Origin: Pedobacter sp. L105
GTDB lineage: Bacteria; Bacteroidota; Bacteroidia; Sphingobacteriales; Sphingobacteriaceae
Direction: 5' to 3'
DNA: 64,000 nucleotides
Assembly (NCBI RefSeq): GCF_009765875.1
Contig: NZ_LMUP01000009.1
Coordinates: 600,608 to 664,607 of the forward strand
Part shown: in pieces, positions 56,171-64,000 of the stretch
How positions within the stretch are numbered: the stretch's first letter is position 1
Layout: each line of letters begins with the position of its first letter
Notes under the pieces: generated by a model
Databases searched by the model: none
What the model saw: only the letters and a program-made list of their open reading frames with translations
What the model was told of the DNA's origin: nothing
Position numbers and translations under genes: made by a program

Positions 56171-56854
56171 ATGAAAAAAATAATAGTTATAGCTGCTTTG
56201 TATTTTATGATCTTACAATCCTGTCATTCGCAAAATTTTGATTTGGCAACTGTTCAATTTCCGTTAGCAAAATCGTCGTTAGATAAATATAAATTGGAAG
56301 ACCAGCAAGTGCTTATAGGTAATTATCAACTGTTTAAGTCTTCAAATCCTGATCTACTTTATTTCCATAAAATCAAACTTGGTGGGAAAAACCTAGAGAA
56401 TGATTCTTATTCAAGTACAAATTTAGTTACTTTTTATAACGAAGATAAAACAAATAAAATTTTCGGTTATCGAATTAACGTGTATACTACAACTGAAAGT
56501 AAAAAATTACTGAATATTTTGACCACTAAATTGGGCGTTTCTCATTATGATTATGGCAAGGATGATAGATTCCGTATCTGGGAAAGTCCTGATAAAAAAA
56601 CAATTTATTTATTGGAATATAGAAGTGCTACGACTTCCAGCAGTCTACATGGTGAATCTGCTGATCTAAAGGTCTTGGATATTGCTACTACTGATATTTT
56701 AAATTATAATTTAGGTGGCGGATTTGGATACTATAAAGATTATTTAAAAGTAAGAGCAAAAAAGACATCTACCTATAGCTACACTGATTTTCTAAAAGAT
56801 ATGAAGGCTGAAGGTGAATCGTATTTCTTAAAAAATAACAATATCATTAAATAA
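56171..56854 (+). CDS. Lipoprotein, candidate immunity to the 908-aa effector
   Basis: 227 aa, lipobox ILQSC (Cys18). Starts 13 bases after the effector gene. Related to the lipoproteins at 61147 and 61777 (shared FDLxxxxF opening, xxLxxxLxxKLG motif, YxKDxLK-like end). The three form one paralogous set that always lies downstream of an effector copy. Confidence 0.6.
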   Translation: MKKIIVIAALYFMILQSCHSQNFDLATVQFPLAKSSLDKYKLEDQQVLIGNYQLFKSSNPDLLYFHKIKLGGKNLENDSYSSTNLVTFYNEDKTNKIFGYRINVYTTTESKKLLNILTTKLGVSHYDYGKDDRFRIWESPDKKTIYLLEYRSATTSSSLHGESADLKVLDIATTDILNYNLGGGFGYYKDYLKVRAKKTSTYSYTDFLKDMKAEGESYFLKNNNIIK

Positions 56855-56864
56855 AAATTTAAAA

Positions 56865-57638
56865 ATGATAGAACCGTATTATCAAATAGATTTTAATGCT
56901 GTTGGGTGTAAGTTTGAAGTAAGGATTAATGACTTAAGTCTTTTGTCCTTAACAATTAATAGTCAGGCTTCTACAATGATACCTTTGAACTCAGGAATAT
57001 TTAGATCTGGCAGTCAAAAACTTGAAATAAAAATCTACCCTTTGGAGGGAAATGAGTTTCTACATCCTCAGGCGGCTTTCGATTATAAGCTAAAGGTGTT
57101 TGAAGTAAAGTCTGGATTTGATTTAAAAGAATCTATTGAAGGCTATAAATTCCCCGCAGTTGATACCTCTAAAAAATTGAAAAGCATGGAGCATGTTCAA
57201 AACTTTAACGCTGAAGTTCCATACACTACAGATTCGTGGCAAAATGGGGTTTTACTAGCTGATGTAGATGATATAAATGAAAAATTAAAGCGCGCCTATT
57301 CTAAATTGAGTTCGTTAATCAGGAATAAAGAATATGATAAGTTGAGGTTAGAATTTGCTAATCGTGAAAAAACAATGGCAACCTCAATGTATTTAAGTCA
57401 AGAAGATTCTGATGCTAGACTTAATTCACTGATTAACGATATTGAAGCAGGCTTTGAAGTCATGCCTATGGATCCGACGGCATTAATTAATATATCAGGA
57501 AATGGTAAACTGGCAGCTTATAAAAAGTTAAATGGTGAGCCTGCATTTGGTCTGTTTAATCATAAAACGGGGGAAGAATTAATGCTTGACCTTTCCTTTT
57601 ATATTCCATTTGGGAAAACTGAATTTGAATTGATCTAG
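56865..57638 (+). CDS. 257-aa island protein, copy 1
   Basis: No signal peptide, so cytosolic. A beta-rich N-terminal domain (PYYQIDFNAVGCKFEVRIND, about 1-90), a helical middle (110-190, with SxxYLxxEDSDARLNSLIND), and a beta-rich end (GNGKLAAYKKLNGEPAFGLF). An equally long paralogue stands at 62429 at the same place behind the second lipoprotein. Unknown family; it could be an accessory to secretion or a second immunity factor. Confidence 0.6.
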   Translation: MIEPYYQIDFNAVGCKFEVRINDLSLLSLTINSQASTMIPLNSGIFRSGSQKLEIKIYPLEGNEFLHPQAAFDYKLKVFEVKSGFDLKESIEGYKFPAVDTSKKLKSMEHVQNFNAEVPYTTDSWQNGVLLADVDDINEKLKRAYSKLSSLIRNKEYDKLRLEFANREKTMATSMYLSQEDSDARLNSLINDIEAGFEVMPMDPTALINISGNGKLAAYKKLNGEPAFGLFNHKTGEELMLDLSFYIPFGKTEFELI

Positions 57639-57687
57639 CGAAATTAATACACTGCAATACTTAAATGTTATTGAAAATAATGATTCA

Positions 57688-57891
57688 CTACCTGGACTCT
57701 TTTTCCCGAGAGACCGGTAGAGTAAAAATAAAGCTCCTATTCCCCTTGATACTCTCTCTGAGGCTTTCGATGAGGGGTCTTTGCAATGTTACCATAACAG
57801 CAACGAATCAATTAATGATGCACATGTAGATAAAATTTATACTGCTGATTTTAGGAACAGGAATGAGGAATTTCTAAATAAAAGTAGATGA
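57688..57891 (+). pseudogene. Relic of the 46.8-kb lipoprotein (immunity) gene
   Basis: Reading from 57688 gives LPGLFFPRDR, a stop, then SKNKAPIPLDTLSEAFDEGS and so on to a TGA at 57889-57891. This aligns without gaps except one to the last 68 residues of the lipoprotein at 46818 (LPGLVFPRDRYSKNKNAPIP onward). A single nonsense codon and the missing 5' part show decay. Its end overlaps the next gene at ATGA. Confidence 0.8.
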
Positions 57892-58325
57892 GAAAATATT
57901 CGAATAAATTTAATTTAATAGCGTTAACGTTACTTTTGTCTTATGCCGTTTTTTCACAAACAGTTTCTAAAAGACAATTGCATTTCGGAGAAACATATTC
58001 AGCAGAATCAACTACATGTACAGATGTTTTTATGGAGTTAAAAGTTTCTCCGGGAAAAGTTAAGTTCCCTTGTACGATTACTGTTAATCAGGAGAAGATA
58101 AGTGGTTATTTAATAAAAGATAGTGAGAAGGCTAACCAGGGCAATTATCGTGAATTATATGATTTCATGATTCCAAAACAGCTTCACCCATTATTAGGAA
58201 TAAGTTTTTATACCGAAGATAATAAGCCCATGGCACTTATACTTAATCAAGCCTATTTAAAAATTTTTAAACCATGTTTTGAAGTTAAGGGGATAGAGCT
58301 TGTAATAAAAGATTCCGGTCAATAG
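57888..58325 (+). CDS. Secreted protein of unknown function, 145 aa
   Basis: Signal peptide 1-23 (LLLSYAVFSQ, cut near Ser-Gln). A beta-rich mature domain with three cysteines (CTDVF, FPCTIT, KPCFEV). Lies between the immunity relic and the truncated 329-aa gene copy. No family recognised; a soluble periplasmic protein in an effector island could be another immunity factor. Confidence 0.55.
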   Translation: MRKYSNKFNLIALTLLLSYAVFSQTVSKRQLHFGETYSAESTTCTDVFMELKVSPGKVKFPCTITVNQEKISGYLIKDSEKANQGNYRELYDFMIPKQLHPLLGISFYTEDNKPMALILNQAYLKIFKPCFEVKGIELVIKDSGQ

Positions 58326-58365
58326 TAATAATTTAAAAAAAATATAAACCAGTCAATAAGAGATA

Positions 58366-58716
58366 ATGGAAAAGGTGAAATTTACGGATCATCATCATTT
58401 AAAACTAGCACTTAAATCACCCGATTTTACCAGGAGTTATGGGGTGTTATATCGTTATGTCATCGATAAAAAGGAACAGACTGTAAAATTTAATCTCGAC
58501 ATCAGTTATATCAAAACTATAATTGGGCAGGAACGTATTTTTAAACTGGATAGAACAACACCTGTTTTTATCAACGATAAAGAGCCAGCCCTCAATGGCA
58601 AGGTCAGCCAATGGTTTTTTCTTCTATATCAATTCGTGCCGGTATTTTAGTGATATGGATAAATATAGCCTGTTGGTTAAGGTTTATTCGGATATTAAAT
58701 GGACGCTGGAGTTTCA
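58366..58716 (+). pseudogene. Fused remnants of the 329-aa gene and the OmpA effector
   Basis: From the ATG at 58366 about 75 codons match the N-terminus of the 51950 gene (PDFTRSYGVLY, RIFKLDRTTPVF). At about 58595-58610 similarity jumps, in the next frame, to the middle of the 908-aa effector (NGFFFYINSCRYFSDMDKYS and KVYSDIKW versus NSFFFYINTCRYFSDKEKPS and KVYSDIKW). So a deletion has removed the rest of the first gene, the whole PAAR gene, and the effector front half. The IS3 element follows directly. Confidence 0.8.
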
Positions 58717-58784
58717 CTATAATGGACCCCAATATTAGGACAAGGGTTTAAAACGCGAAAAAACACTTAACTTGTCACTAAATT

Positions 58785-59075
58785 ATGGGAACCTCAAGAC
58801 GAAAATTCACAGCAGAATTTAAAACTAAAGTAGTATTAGAAGCATTAAAAGAGCGTCTAAGTATTTCCGATATTGCCTCGAAATTTGAGGTACACGCCAC
58901 TCAAATAACGGAATGGAAAAAGCAGTTTCTGGAAAATAGCAGTACGGTCTTCGATAAAAGCGCTTCAGATAGCACAAAAGAAGAAGCTGAAAAACAGCTG
59001 GATACGCTATATTCTCAAATTGGCCAACTCAAAGTAGAGAATGATTGGTTAAAAAAAAGTTGCGTTAAACTATAG
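58785..59075 (+). CDS. IS3-family transposase OrfA
   Basis: 96 aa. HTH domain RRKFTAEFKTKVVLEALKER (residues 5-24), then SDIASKFEVHATQITEWKKQ, and a leucine-zipper-like end (LDTLYSQIGQLKVENDWLKK). Ends 4 bases before the OrfB ATG, in a different frame; an A8 run at 59051-59058 lies just upstream of the stop. Confidence 0.88.
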   Translation: MGTSRRKFTAEFKTKVVLEALKERLSISDIASKFEVHATQITEWKKQFLENSSTVFDKSASDSTKEEAEKQLDTLYSQIGQLKVENDWLKKSCVKL

Positions 59076-59079
59076 CCTG

Positions 59080-59907
59080 ATGGAGAGAAGGAAATTGATT
59101 GATACGGCTCATCAACAGATTAGTGTTCAACGACAATGCGAATTGATGTCAATTCATCGCAGTGGATTTTATTATACAGGAGCTGCAGAAAGCAATTTAA
59201 ACCTGGACCTGATGAAGGTAATTGACGAACACTTTTTGAAATATCCTTTCAAAGGGAGCCGTCGGATGGCAGTGTGGCTCAATGAGCAAGGCTATGAAGT
59301 GAATAGGAAACGTATCCAGCGGCTGTATCAGTTAATGGGACTAAGAACAATTTACCCTAAGCCTAATTTAAGTAAATCTGATCCGGCAGGCTATAAATAT
59401 CCCTATCTGTTCAAGGGGCTGGCAGTAAACCGCAATAATCAAGTATGGGCGATCGACATCACCTACATACCCATGAAAAGGGGATTTATGTACCTTGTGG
59501 CCATAATAGACCTCAATAGCCGCTTCGTTGTTAATTGGAGTTTAAGTAACACAATGGAAACAGAGTGGATATGTGAGACTGTAAAAGACGCCATTCTTAT
59601 GCATGGCAAACCTGAAATTTTAAATAGTGATCAGGGAAGTCAGTTTACCTCCAATGCATATATAGCGATGCTGGTGGGTCAAGGGATTTTGATTAGTATG
59701 GATGGAAAAGGCAGAGCTATTGATAACATTTTCATCGAGCGGCTTTGGAGAAGTATAAAATATGAATACGTGTATTTAAATCCACCGGCCGATGGTCTTG
59801 AATTATACCAGGGAATTGCCGAATGGTTCAGCTTTTATAATGACGAAAGGCATCATCAAAGTTTGAATAATAAAAAGCCGTCAGAAATTTACTTGAAGGC
59901 TGCATAA
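59080..59907 (+). CDS. IS3-family transposase OrfB (DDE integrase)
   Basis: 275 aa. DDE catalytic core: Asp in WAIDITYIPM, Asp in ILNSDQGSQFTS, Glu in NIFIERLWRSIKYEYVY. The N-terminus carries HTH_21 (IHRSGFYY, GSRRMAVWLNEQGYEVNRKR). The frame is open back to 59053 (KKVALNYSLMERRK), so the active OrfAB fusion would be made by frame slippage at the A8 run, here in the +1 (or -2) sense. Confidence 0.9.
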   Translation: MERRKLIDTAHQQISVQRQCELMSIHRSGFYYTGAAESNLNLDLMKVIDEHFLKYPFKGSRRMAVWLNEQGYEVNRKRIQRLYQLMGLRTIYPKPNLSKSDPAGYKYPYLFKGLAVNRNNQVWAIDITYIPMKRGFMYLVAIIDLNSRFVVNWSLSNTMETEWICETVKDAILMHGKPEILNSDQGSQFTSNAYIAMLVGQGILISMDGKGRAIDNIFIERLWRSIKYEYVYLNPPADGLELYQGIAEWFSFYNDERHHQSLNNKKPSEIYLKAA

Positions 59908-60020
59908 AATGGTGTGGAAATATGGAAAACTCTTCGAGTTTACACACATTCCCACACCTTAATAACAATAATAAAACTTAATATTACATCATTCTTGTCC
60001 TAAGAATAGGGACCACTATA

Positions 60021-61145
60021 CACCTCAATCTAACAAACGACCTCAGCGTAAAGTGGCAGAACTTTTCTGCTGATGAGCATAAGGAGATGCAGAAAAAGGC
60101 GGGAAAGATAGGTGCAGAAAGAAGATGGGAGCAAAAAGAAGCTTCATTTGGTTTTAGTTTGAAAAGTGAATGGAACTTTTAAGGAGATGCTCCTGGTCAG
60201 CATGATGAATTCAAAAAAGAACATGAAGGGAAATTCAAAAAAATCTATGACCTGTTTTCTTCTTTTGGTGCAATTGCAGATGGGATCACCAATATGACCA
60301 AGGGAACGGTCAGGAATTTGGGAATGACAAATACACCGGTTTCTTTTATAGTCAGGCCGCCAAACCTGGCTTTAACCGCAACCTGGAAATTACAAAGGGC
60401 AAAAAAAGGCGATGCACCAATTGCTAAACTTGGTACCCGGATAGATATAGATTTTCATGCCCAACCGCTAATTGGCCTTGATATGACTATAGATCTGATC
60501 GGTGCTTTTGTTGGTCTTGCAGCTGGCGCGATATCGGGTGGCTCGGCGGCACCGGGTGCGGTCAAATTGTATAACATTAATAAGGACAAACTAAAAGCAG
60601 GACTGAAGCTGGGGAATGACGATGTCGGATTTAAAGCTAATGTAGATGTGTATATGGACCTTGTTATCAGCAGCACAATAATTACCGATGTGGGTTTTGG
60701 TTTTAATACGGTATCAACTACTAAGGAAGATACATTTAAACTGGAGGTAAAGAATAAATTAGGCGTTGAGCTAAAAGCAGGTGTTTTAATCAAGGGGGAA
60801 TTGTCTGTGCTGGTTGTAAAAGTTGATGGTTATTTTGAAGCAAAAGCAAGCGCCAGCGCATCAGTTACTTTTGGCCATGGCTTAAATTACGATTCAAAAG
60901 GGTTATACTATAAACCAAAGTTGGGATTTGACGGTATGGATGTCCAATACGTAATTACAGCTAGCGTTGGTCTTGCCGTTAAAAAGGGAGTTCCAATGTC
61001 AGATGTTGTCAAAGACCAAAAAGGGGATTGGGTACTCGCTAAAGGAACTTATGAAAACATAATTCCAAAATTCGATGTTGTAGAAAGTCTTGAACAGGTT
61101 TCAGGTATTAGTATTCAGGTGCCATTAATGAGAGGAGACGATTAA
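60021..61145 (+). pseudogene. 3' part of the second OmpA-effector copy
   Basis: Continues the interrupted effector after the IS. Open frame from 60021 (HLNLTNDLSVKWQNF) matches the 908-aa protein from about residue 545 on, with an in-frame TAA at 60180-60182 (after SLKSEWNF). Beyond it a clean 283-codon frame begins with an ATG at 60294 and covers the toxin-like C-terminal domain to the end (ISIQVPLMRGDD). That part could still be made as a free domain. Joining the two sides of the IS needs a one-base shift. Confidence 0.75.
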
Positions 61146-61146
61146 T

Positions 61147-61776
61147 ATGAGAACAATTTCTTTTTTTTAAATAACCACCCTGTTAATTTTTGTAATGAAT
61201 AGTCTGCACGCCCAAACCAGGGCTAACCTGGAGGATTTTTTTTCTGGTGTTTCCATAAAACCGGTGATTAATGAAAAATACTTTTTTGCTGAAGACTGTG
61301 AAGGATCAACAACCCTTCCATGCCTTACCACCAAAGAAGTGAAAAACTTTAGGTTTGGTCCGGTTGAATTAACAAACGGTGGAGAACATGGTATAGATGA
61401 CATCCCTTATAATAAGTTGTCGCTGCTTTTTAGTGACAAGGCACATACCAAATTAGTTGGACTGATATTGAGGATAGAAAAAAGATCAGAGGCTAAGATG
61501 ATAGGTAAATACGTTGCATCAAAATATGGTACGGCAAAAATCCTTTCTCCAGTTCCGAAACCTGATGCAAAGGGGAAAATATTAGGATATCCAGCTGAAC
61601 TTTATACAAATGCAAAACAAAGTATAATCGTTGCAGATAACTATACTGTAATAGATGGTAAAGCATCTTTTTCAACTGATCTGTTCATCGTTAATAATGA
61701 GGTGAAAGTTTCTGATCCTGGAGCGGATAATACAGTAGCCAATAGAGTTATAATGACTTATAAAACCATAAATTAA
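61147..61776 (+). pseudogene. Lipoprotein-family gene with a stop in its signal peptide
   Basis: From the ATG at 61147 the frame reads MRTISFF, TAA, ITTLLIFVMNSLHAQ, then a 187-aa mature protein. The signal peptide is intact in design but broken by one codon (probably TTA to TAA). The shorter frame from 61195 would give a cytosolic protein. The mature part is a paralogue of the 56171 and 61777 proteins. Located 1 base after the effector copy. Confidence 0.65.
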
Positions 61777-62427
61777 ATGAGAAAATCAATTATCTTTATT
61801 TTTATCGCCGTAATTTTCTGTTCCTGTAAACCTGTACCGGCACCAATCTTCGATCTTTCCGCTATAAAATTTACAGAAACCGTTGGTCAGGCATTAAAAG
61901 GAAGCGGGCTCACAGCTCAGGATGGAAAATCAAAAGCATTTACCGCAACAAAATATCGTGTCTTCGAAAGTACAGATCCCCGGATCCTAATATTTAATGG
62001 GGTTTTGCTAGCCGGTAAAAGTAATGACTCCGTAAATAAGGTGATTATACATTATTCTGTTAAGGACAGCGCTGTGAGCATGATTGAAATTAAAGTGTTT
62101 TCAGCAGAACAAATCAAAACATTGGAAAATGCTTTGGATAAAAAATTGGGTAAGGCTCCTTATCCTTCAGACGCTTATACTACTGTTTTTAGCGATAATG
62201 TGAGATTTTATAATCGTGTCTGGGCGGATGCTAAAACTACTGTTGGTCATTTTTACACCAATACATTAAACAAGCAGAAACAACAAGAAGCGAGGCTGGC
62301 CATACTCAATTATTCTGATTCTACCATTAGTGAAGTAGCTTATCTGAAAGGTTATTCATCTTCAACCATCGAATCAGACGTTAAAAATGCGCTAAGTAAT
62401 TCAACTGCTACAAATAAAAATAAATAA
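61777..62427 (+). CDS. Lipoprotein, candidate immunity, second copy
   Basis: 216 aa. Lipobox IFCSC (Cys17). Homologous to the 56171 lipoprotein over most of its length (FDLSAIKF, VFESTDPRILIFNGVLLAGK, LDKKLG). Intact although its cognate effector copy is broken: an orphan immunity candidate. One base upstream gap to the 257-aa paralogue gene, so translation is probably coupled. Confidence 0.6.
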   Translation: MRKSIIFIFIAVIFCSCKPVPAPIFDLSAIKFTETVGQALKGSGLTAQDGKSKAFTATKYRVFESTDPRILIFNGVLLAGKSNDSVNKVIIHYSVKDSAVSMIEIKVFSAEQIKTLENALDKKLGKAPYPSDAYTTVFSDNVRFYNRVWADAKTTVGHFYTNTLNKQKQQEARLAILNYSDSTISEVAYLKGYSSSTIESDVKNALSNSTATNKNK

Positions 62428-62428
62428 G

Positions 62429-63202
62429 ATGCCACAACCTTATTACATGATTGATTTCAGTGCAGCTTGCTGTATGTTTGAAATCCGGATTAATGATATT
62501 CCTGTGATGATGCTTGATCTGCCAGGGCAGGCTGCATCAATGACTCCTGTAAATTTCTCTATTCTGGAAAGTGGAACACAAATAATTACAGCAACGGTAT
62601 TTCCTCATTCTGGTAATTTGGTACTGGATCCGGAGGCTAAACTTAAATTTGATATTAAACTTTTTGATGTAGAAAGAGGTTTCGCATTTAAGGAGCAACT
62701 GGTGAAATATGAGTTTGAAAAGGTAGATCCCCATAAGAAATTACCTGTTCTGCGTCATCAAACTTCATTCTCAGCACAGGTTCCCTATAGTCTCGAGGGC
62801 TGGAAAAATGGTATTGCACTAAAGGATGTCAAAGATGTAAATATTAAGCTTTCAAATGCATATGAAAGGGTTTCCTCTTTGATATCAAGACGTGATTACA
62901 CTGGATTTCGTACCAGTATTGCTAACCGTGAAAATATAATGAACAGGTCTATGTATTTAGATCTGGCAAAAGCGAAGGATAGAATCGATAATTTGATTGA
63001 AGATTTTGAGGGAGGATTTAAAGTAGCAACTATTCCACCAGATGCGGTTTTACAAATTTATGGGAACGGAAAAGTAGCTGCATTAAAAAAGATAAATGGT
63101 GAATCTGCTTTTTTTCTTGTCAATAATGAGACCAGGGAAGAATTAATGATAGATATTATGTTCTATATTTCAACCGGTAAAACAGAATTTGAGGTTATTT
63201 AA
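62429..63202 (+). CDS. 257-aa island protein, copy 2
   Basis: Paralogue of the 56865 protein with exactly the same length; shared YYxIDFxAxxCxFEIRIND start, PYSLEGWKNGIALKDVKDVN, NRENIMNRSMYL and STGKTEFEVI end. Cytosolic. Intact, in contrast to the decayed effector copy. Last gene of the island. Confidence 0.6.
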   Translation: MPQPYYMIDFSAACCMFEIRINDIPVMMLDLPGQAASMTPVNFSILESGTQIITATVFPHSGNLVLDPEAKLKFDIKLFDVERGFAFKEQLVKYEFEKVDPHKKLPVLRHQTSFSAQVPYSLEGWKNGIALKDVKDVNIKLSNAYERVSSLISRRDYTGFRTSIANRENIMNRSMYLDLAKAKDRIDNLIEDFEGGFKVATIPPDAVLQIYGNGKVAALKKINGESAFFLVNNETREELMIDIMFYISTGKTEFEVI

Positions 63203-63298
63203 ATCAATTTTATTATAGCAATAATCTTGAAATTTGCTGACTGAATCACTCATCTTTTCTTAAGGATTTTATGAATGATATGATTTTGTACGAAACAA

Positions 63299-63331
63299 AA
63301 AACCCTGCAATCTTACGATTTGCAGGGTTTT
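63299..63331. terminator. Bidirectional terminator next to tRNA-Ser
   Basis: Twelve-base stem AAAACCCTGCAA / TTGCAGGGTTTT with a 9-base loop, T-rich on both exits. In the minus direction it follows the tRNA by about 24 bases. Confidence 0.8.
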
Positions 63332-63354
63332 CGTTGTCTCTTTGATGAAACCAG

Positions 63355-63441
63355 CGGAGAGTGGGGGATTCGAACCCGCGGATCCTATGACAGATCAACA
63401 GTTTTCAAGACTGCCGCAATCGACCACTCTGCCAACTCTCC
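63355..63441 (-). tRNA. tRNA-Ser (anticodon UGA)
   Basis: 87 nt. Acceptor stem GGAGAGT / ACTCTCC, D-arm GGCAGAGTGG region, anticodon loop CTTGAAA (anticodon TGA, reads UCA), a long variable arm (about 15 nt) typical of serine tRNAs, and the T-arm GGTTCGAATCC. The 3' CCA is not encoded. It marks the right border of the T6SS island. Confidence 0.95.
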
Positions 63442-63526
63442 GCCGCGAAAGTACAAATAATGTTCAGTTGTGCAAACTATCACCCTGAACAATCGTTTAA
63501 CCTCCTCATTATGAATTCAATTTTTT

Positions 63527-64000
63527 TTATTTTTTGATAAATTTTAATGCTGCAGAATTCATACAATATCTTAAACCACCTTTATCCCTTGGTCCGTCGT
63601 CAAAAACATGTCCCAGGTGTAATCCTGTTTTGGCTTCTACCACTTCATCTCTGGACATACCAAAGGAATTATCCTTAACTACCATAACCGCTTTACTATC
63701 GATTGGTTTGGTGAAACTTGGCCATCCTGTTCCGGAATCAAACTTATCATCGGAACTGAACAAAGGTTCGCCGGTAGCAGCACTTACATAAGTGCCTTTT
63801 TGATGGTTATTGAAATACGGGTTTTGATAAGCTGGTTCTGTTCCTCTTTTCACCATGATTTCAAAAGCTGAAGGGCTCAGTAGTTTTTTCCATTCCGTAT
63901 CAGATTTGTTAATAGGATATTTGGTTTGTTTTGGCGTAGTTTGCTGTCCGCATGCAGTTAAAAACATTATGATAATGGCGGTAATTCCTGCTATCTGTTT
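63527..64000 (-). CDS. msrB: Peptide-methionine (R)-S-oxide reductase (MsrB), 5'-partial
   Basis: Repairs oxidised methionine (R form). Frame is open to the window edge: KQIAGITAIIIMFLTAC shows a lipoprotein-type signal with the lipobox LTAC, so the true start lies right of the window and the ATG at 63967 is internal. The MsrB domain shows GTGWPSFTKPI, HLGHVFDDGP and the catalytic cysteine in LRYCMNSAALKF. The zinc-binding CxxC pairs of many MsrB proteins are absent. A periplasmic lipoprotein MsrB is common in Bacteroidota. Confidence 0.9.
   Translation of the reverse strand, partial: KQIAGITAIIIMFLTACGQQTTPKQTKYPINKSDTEWKKLLSPSAFEIMVKRGTEPAYQNPYFNNHQKGTYVSAATGEPLFSSDDKFDSGTGWPSFTKPIDSKAVMVVKDNSFGMSRDEVVEAKTGLHLGHVFDDGPRDKGGLRYCMNSAALKFIKK

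Larger units (their letters stand above)
58717..60020 (+). mobile_element. IS3-family insertion sequence with 5-bp target duplication
   Basis: Element at 58722-60015 (1294 bp) flanked by CTATA at 58717-58721 and 60016-60020. Terminal repeats TGGACCCCAATATTAGGACA and the reverse complement of the right end, TGGTCCCTATTCTTAGGACA, match at about 16 of 20 positions. Contains orfA and orfB on the plus strand. It interrupts the second effector copy. Confidence 0.85.

Noticed and set aside
58523..58738. Separate 71-aa gene
   Set aside because: It is the out-of-frame effector fragment in the fused pseudogene, running into the IS end.

Overview
The window looks like a chromosomal segment of a Bacteroidota bacterium of the Sphingobacteriaceae (Pedobacter-like). 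Supporting signs are AT-rich DNA, almost no Shine-Dalgarno sequences, several TAnnTTTG promoter boxes, many short lipoproteins of the SGC/SCK type, DUF4369-thioredoxin and PspA-type genes, and above all a Bacteroidota-specific subtype iii type VI secretion system (T6SSiii). No species name can be given from sequence alone.

Left part (1-29 kb): mostly housekeeping and envelope genes. In order: a 5'-truncated mdcG, an aldo/keto reductase, guaB, a YfhO-type membrane protein, a GAF/PAS histidine kinase, a small beta-barrel, an AsmA-like membrane-anchored protein, secreted proteins of unknown function, an SGNH hydrolase, a lipoprotein-pspA-partner cluster, an alpha-oxoamine synthase followed by a TetR regulator, a lipoprotein plus astacin-like zinc protease, a LacI regulator facing a beta-helix lipoprotein with two matching operator-like sites, and a TlpA-type thioredoxin. 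Two intergenic stretches (14.1-15.0 and 16.85-17.45 kb) are rich in repeats. They hold an 18-bp motif repeated nine times, mostly on a 32-bp period, the same motif twice at 27 bp, an 11-bp minisatellite, and a 139-bp hairpin that resembles a MITE. Several short coding relics lie at 0.5-4.7 kb.

T6SSiii core (29-46 kb): tssK and tssN on the minus strand, tssG alone on the plus strand, tssF and tssE on the minus strand. Then a plus-strand run follows: two small single-pass membrane proteins, a PKD-domain membrane protein, tssR, tssH (ClpV), tssB, tssC, a flavodoxin-like reductase, and three tssD (Hcp) genes. As expected for subtype iii, no tssJ, tssL or tssM is seen. A lipoprotein matching TssQ was not found.

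Effector region (46-63.2 kb): an alpha/beta hydrolase with a lipoprotein partner; VgrG; a DUF2235 (Tle1-like) lipase with a DUF2931-like lipoprotein; then a composite cassette. The cassette runs: 329-aa protein, DUF4280 PAAR-like spike tip, 908-aa OmpA-domain protein with an unknown C-terminal domain, lipoprotein, 257-aa protein. A second copy of this cassette follows and is decaying. Its first gene is fused out of frame to the middle of the effector gene, so the PAAR gene is missing. The effector copy is split by a 1.29-kb IS3-family element with a CTATA target duplication and also carries an in-frame stop. One downstream lipoprotein-like gene has lost its signal peptide to a stop codon. A relic of the Tle-partner lipoprotein lies between the two cassettes. 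The picture is an effector/immunity island that grows by duplication and loses effectors while keeping candidate immunity genes.

The window ends with a tRNA-Ser(UGA) and a 5'-truncated msrB, both on the minus strand.
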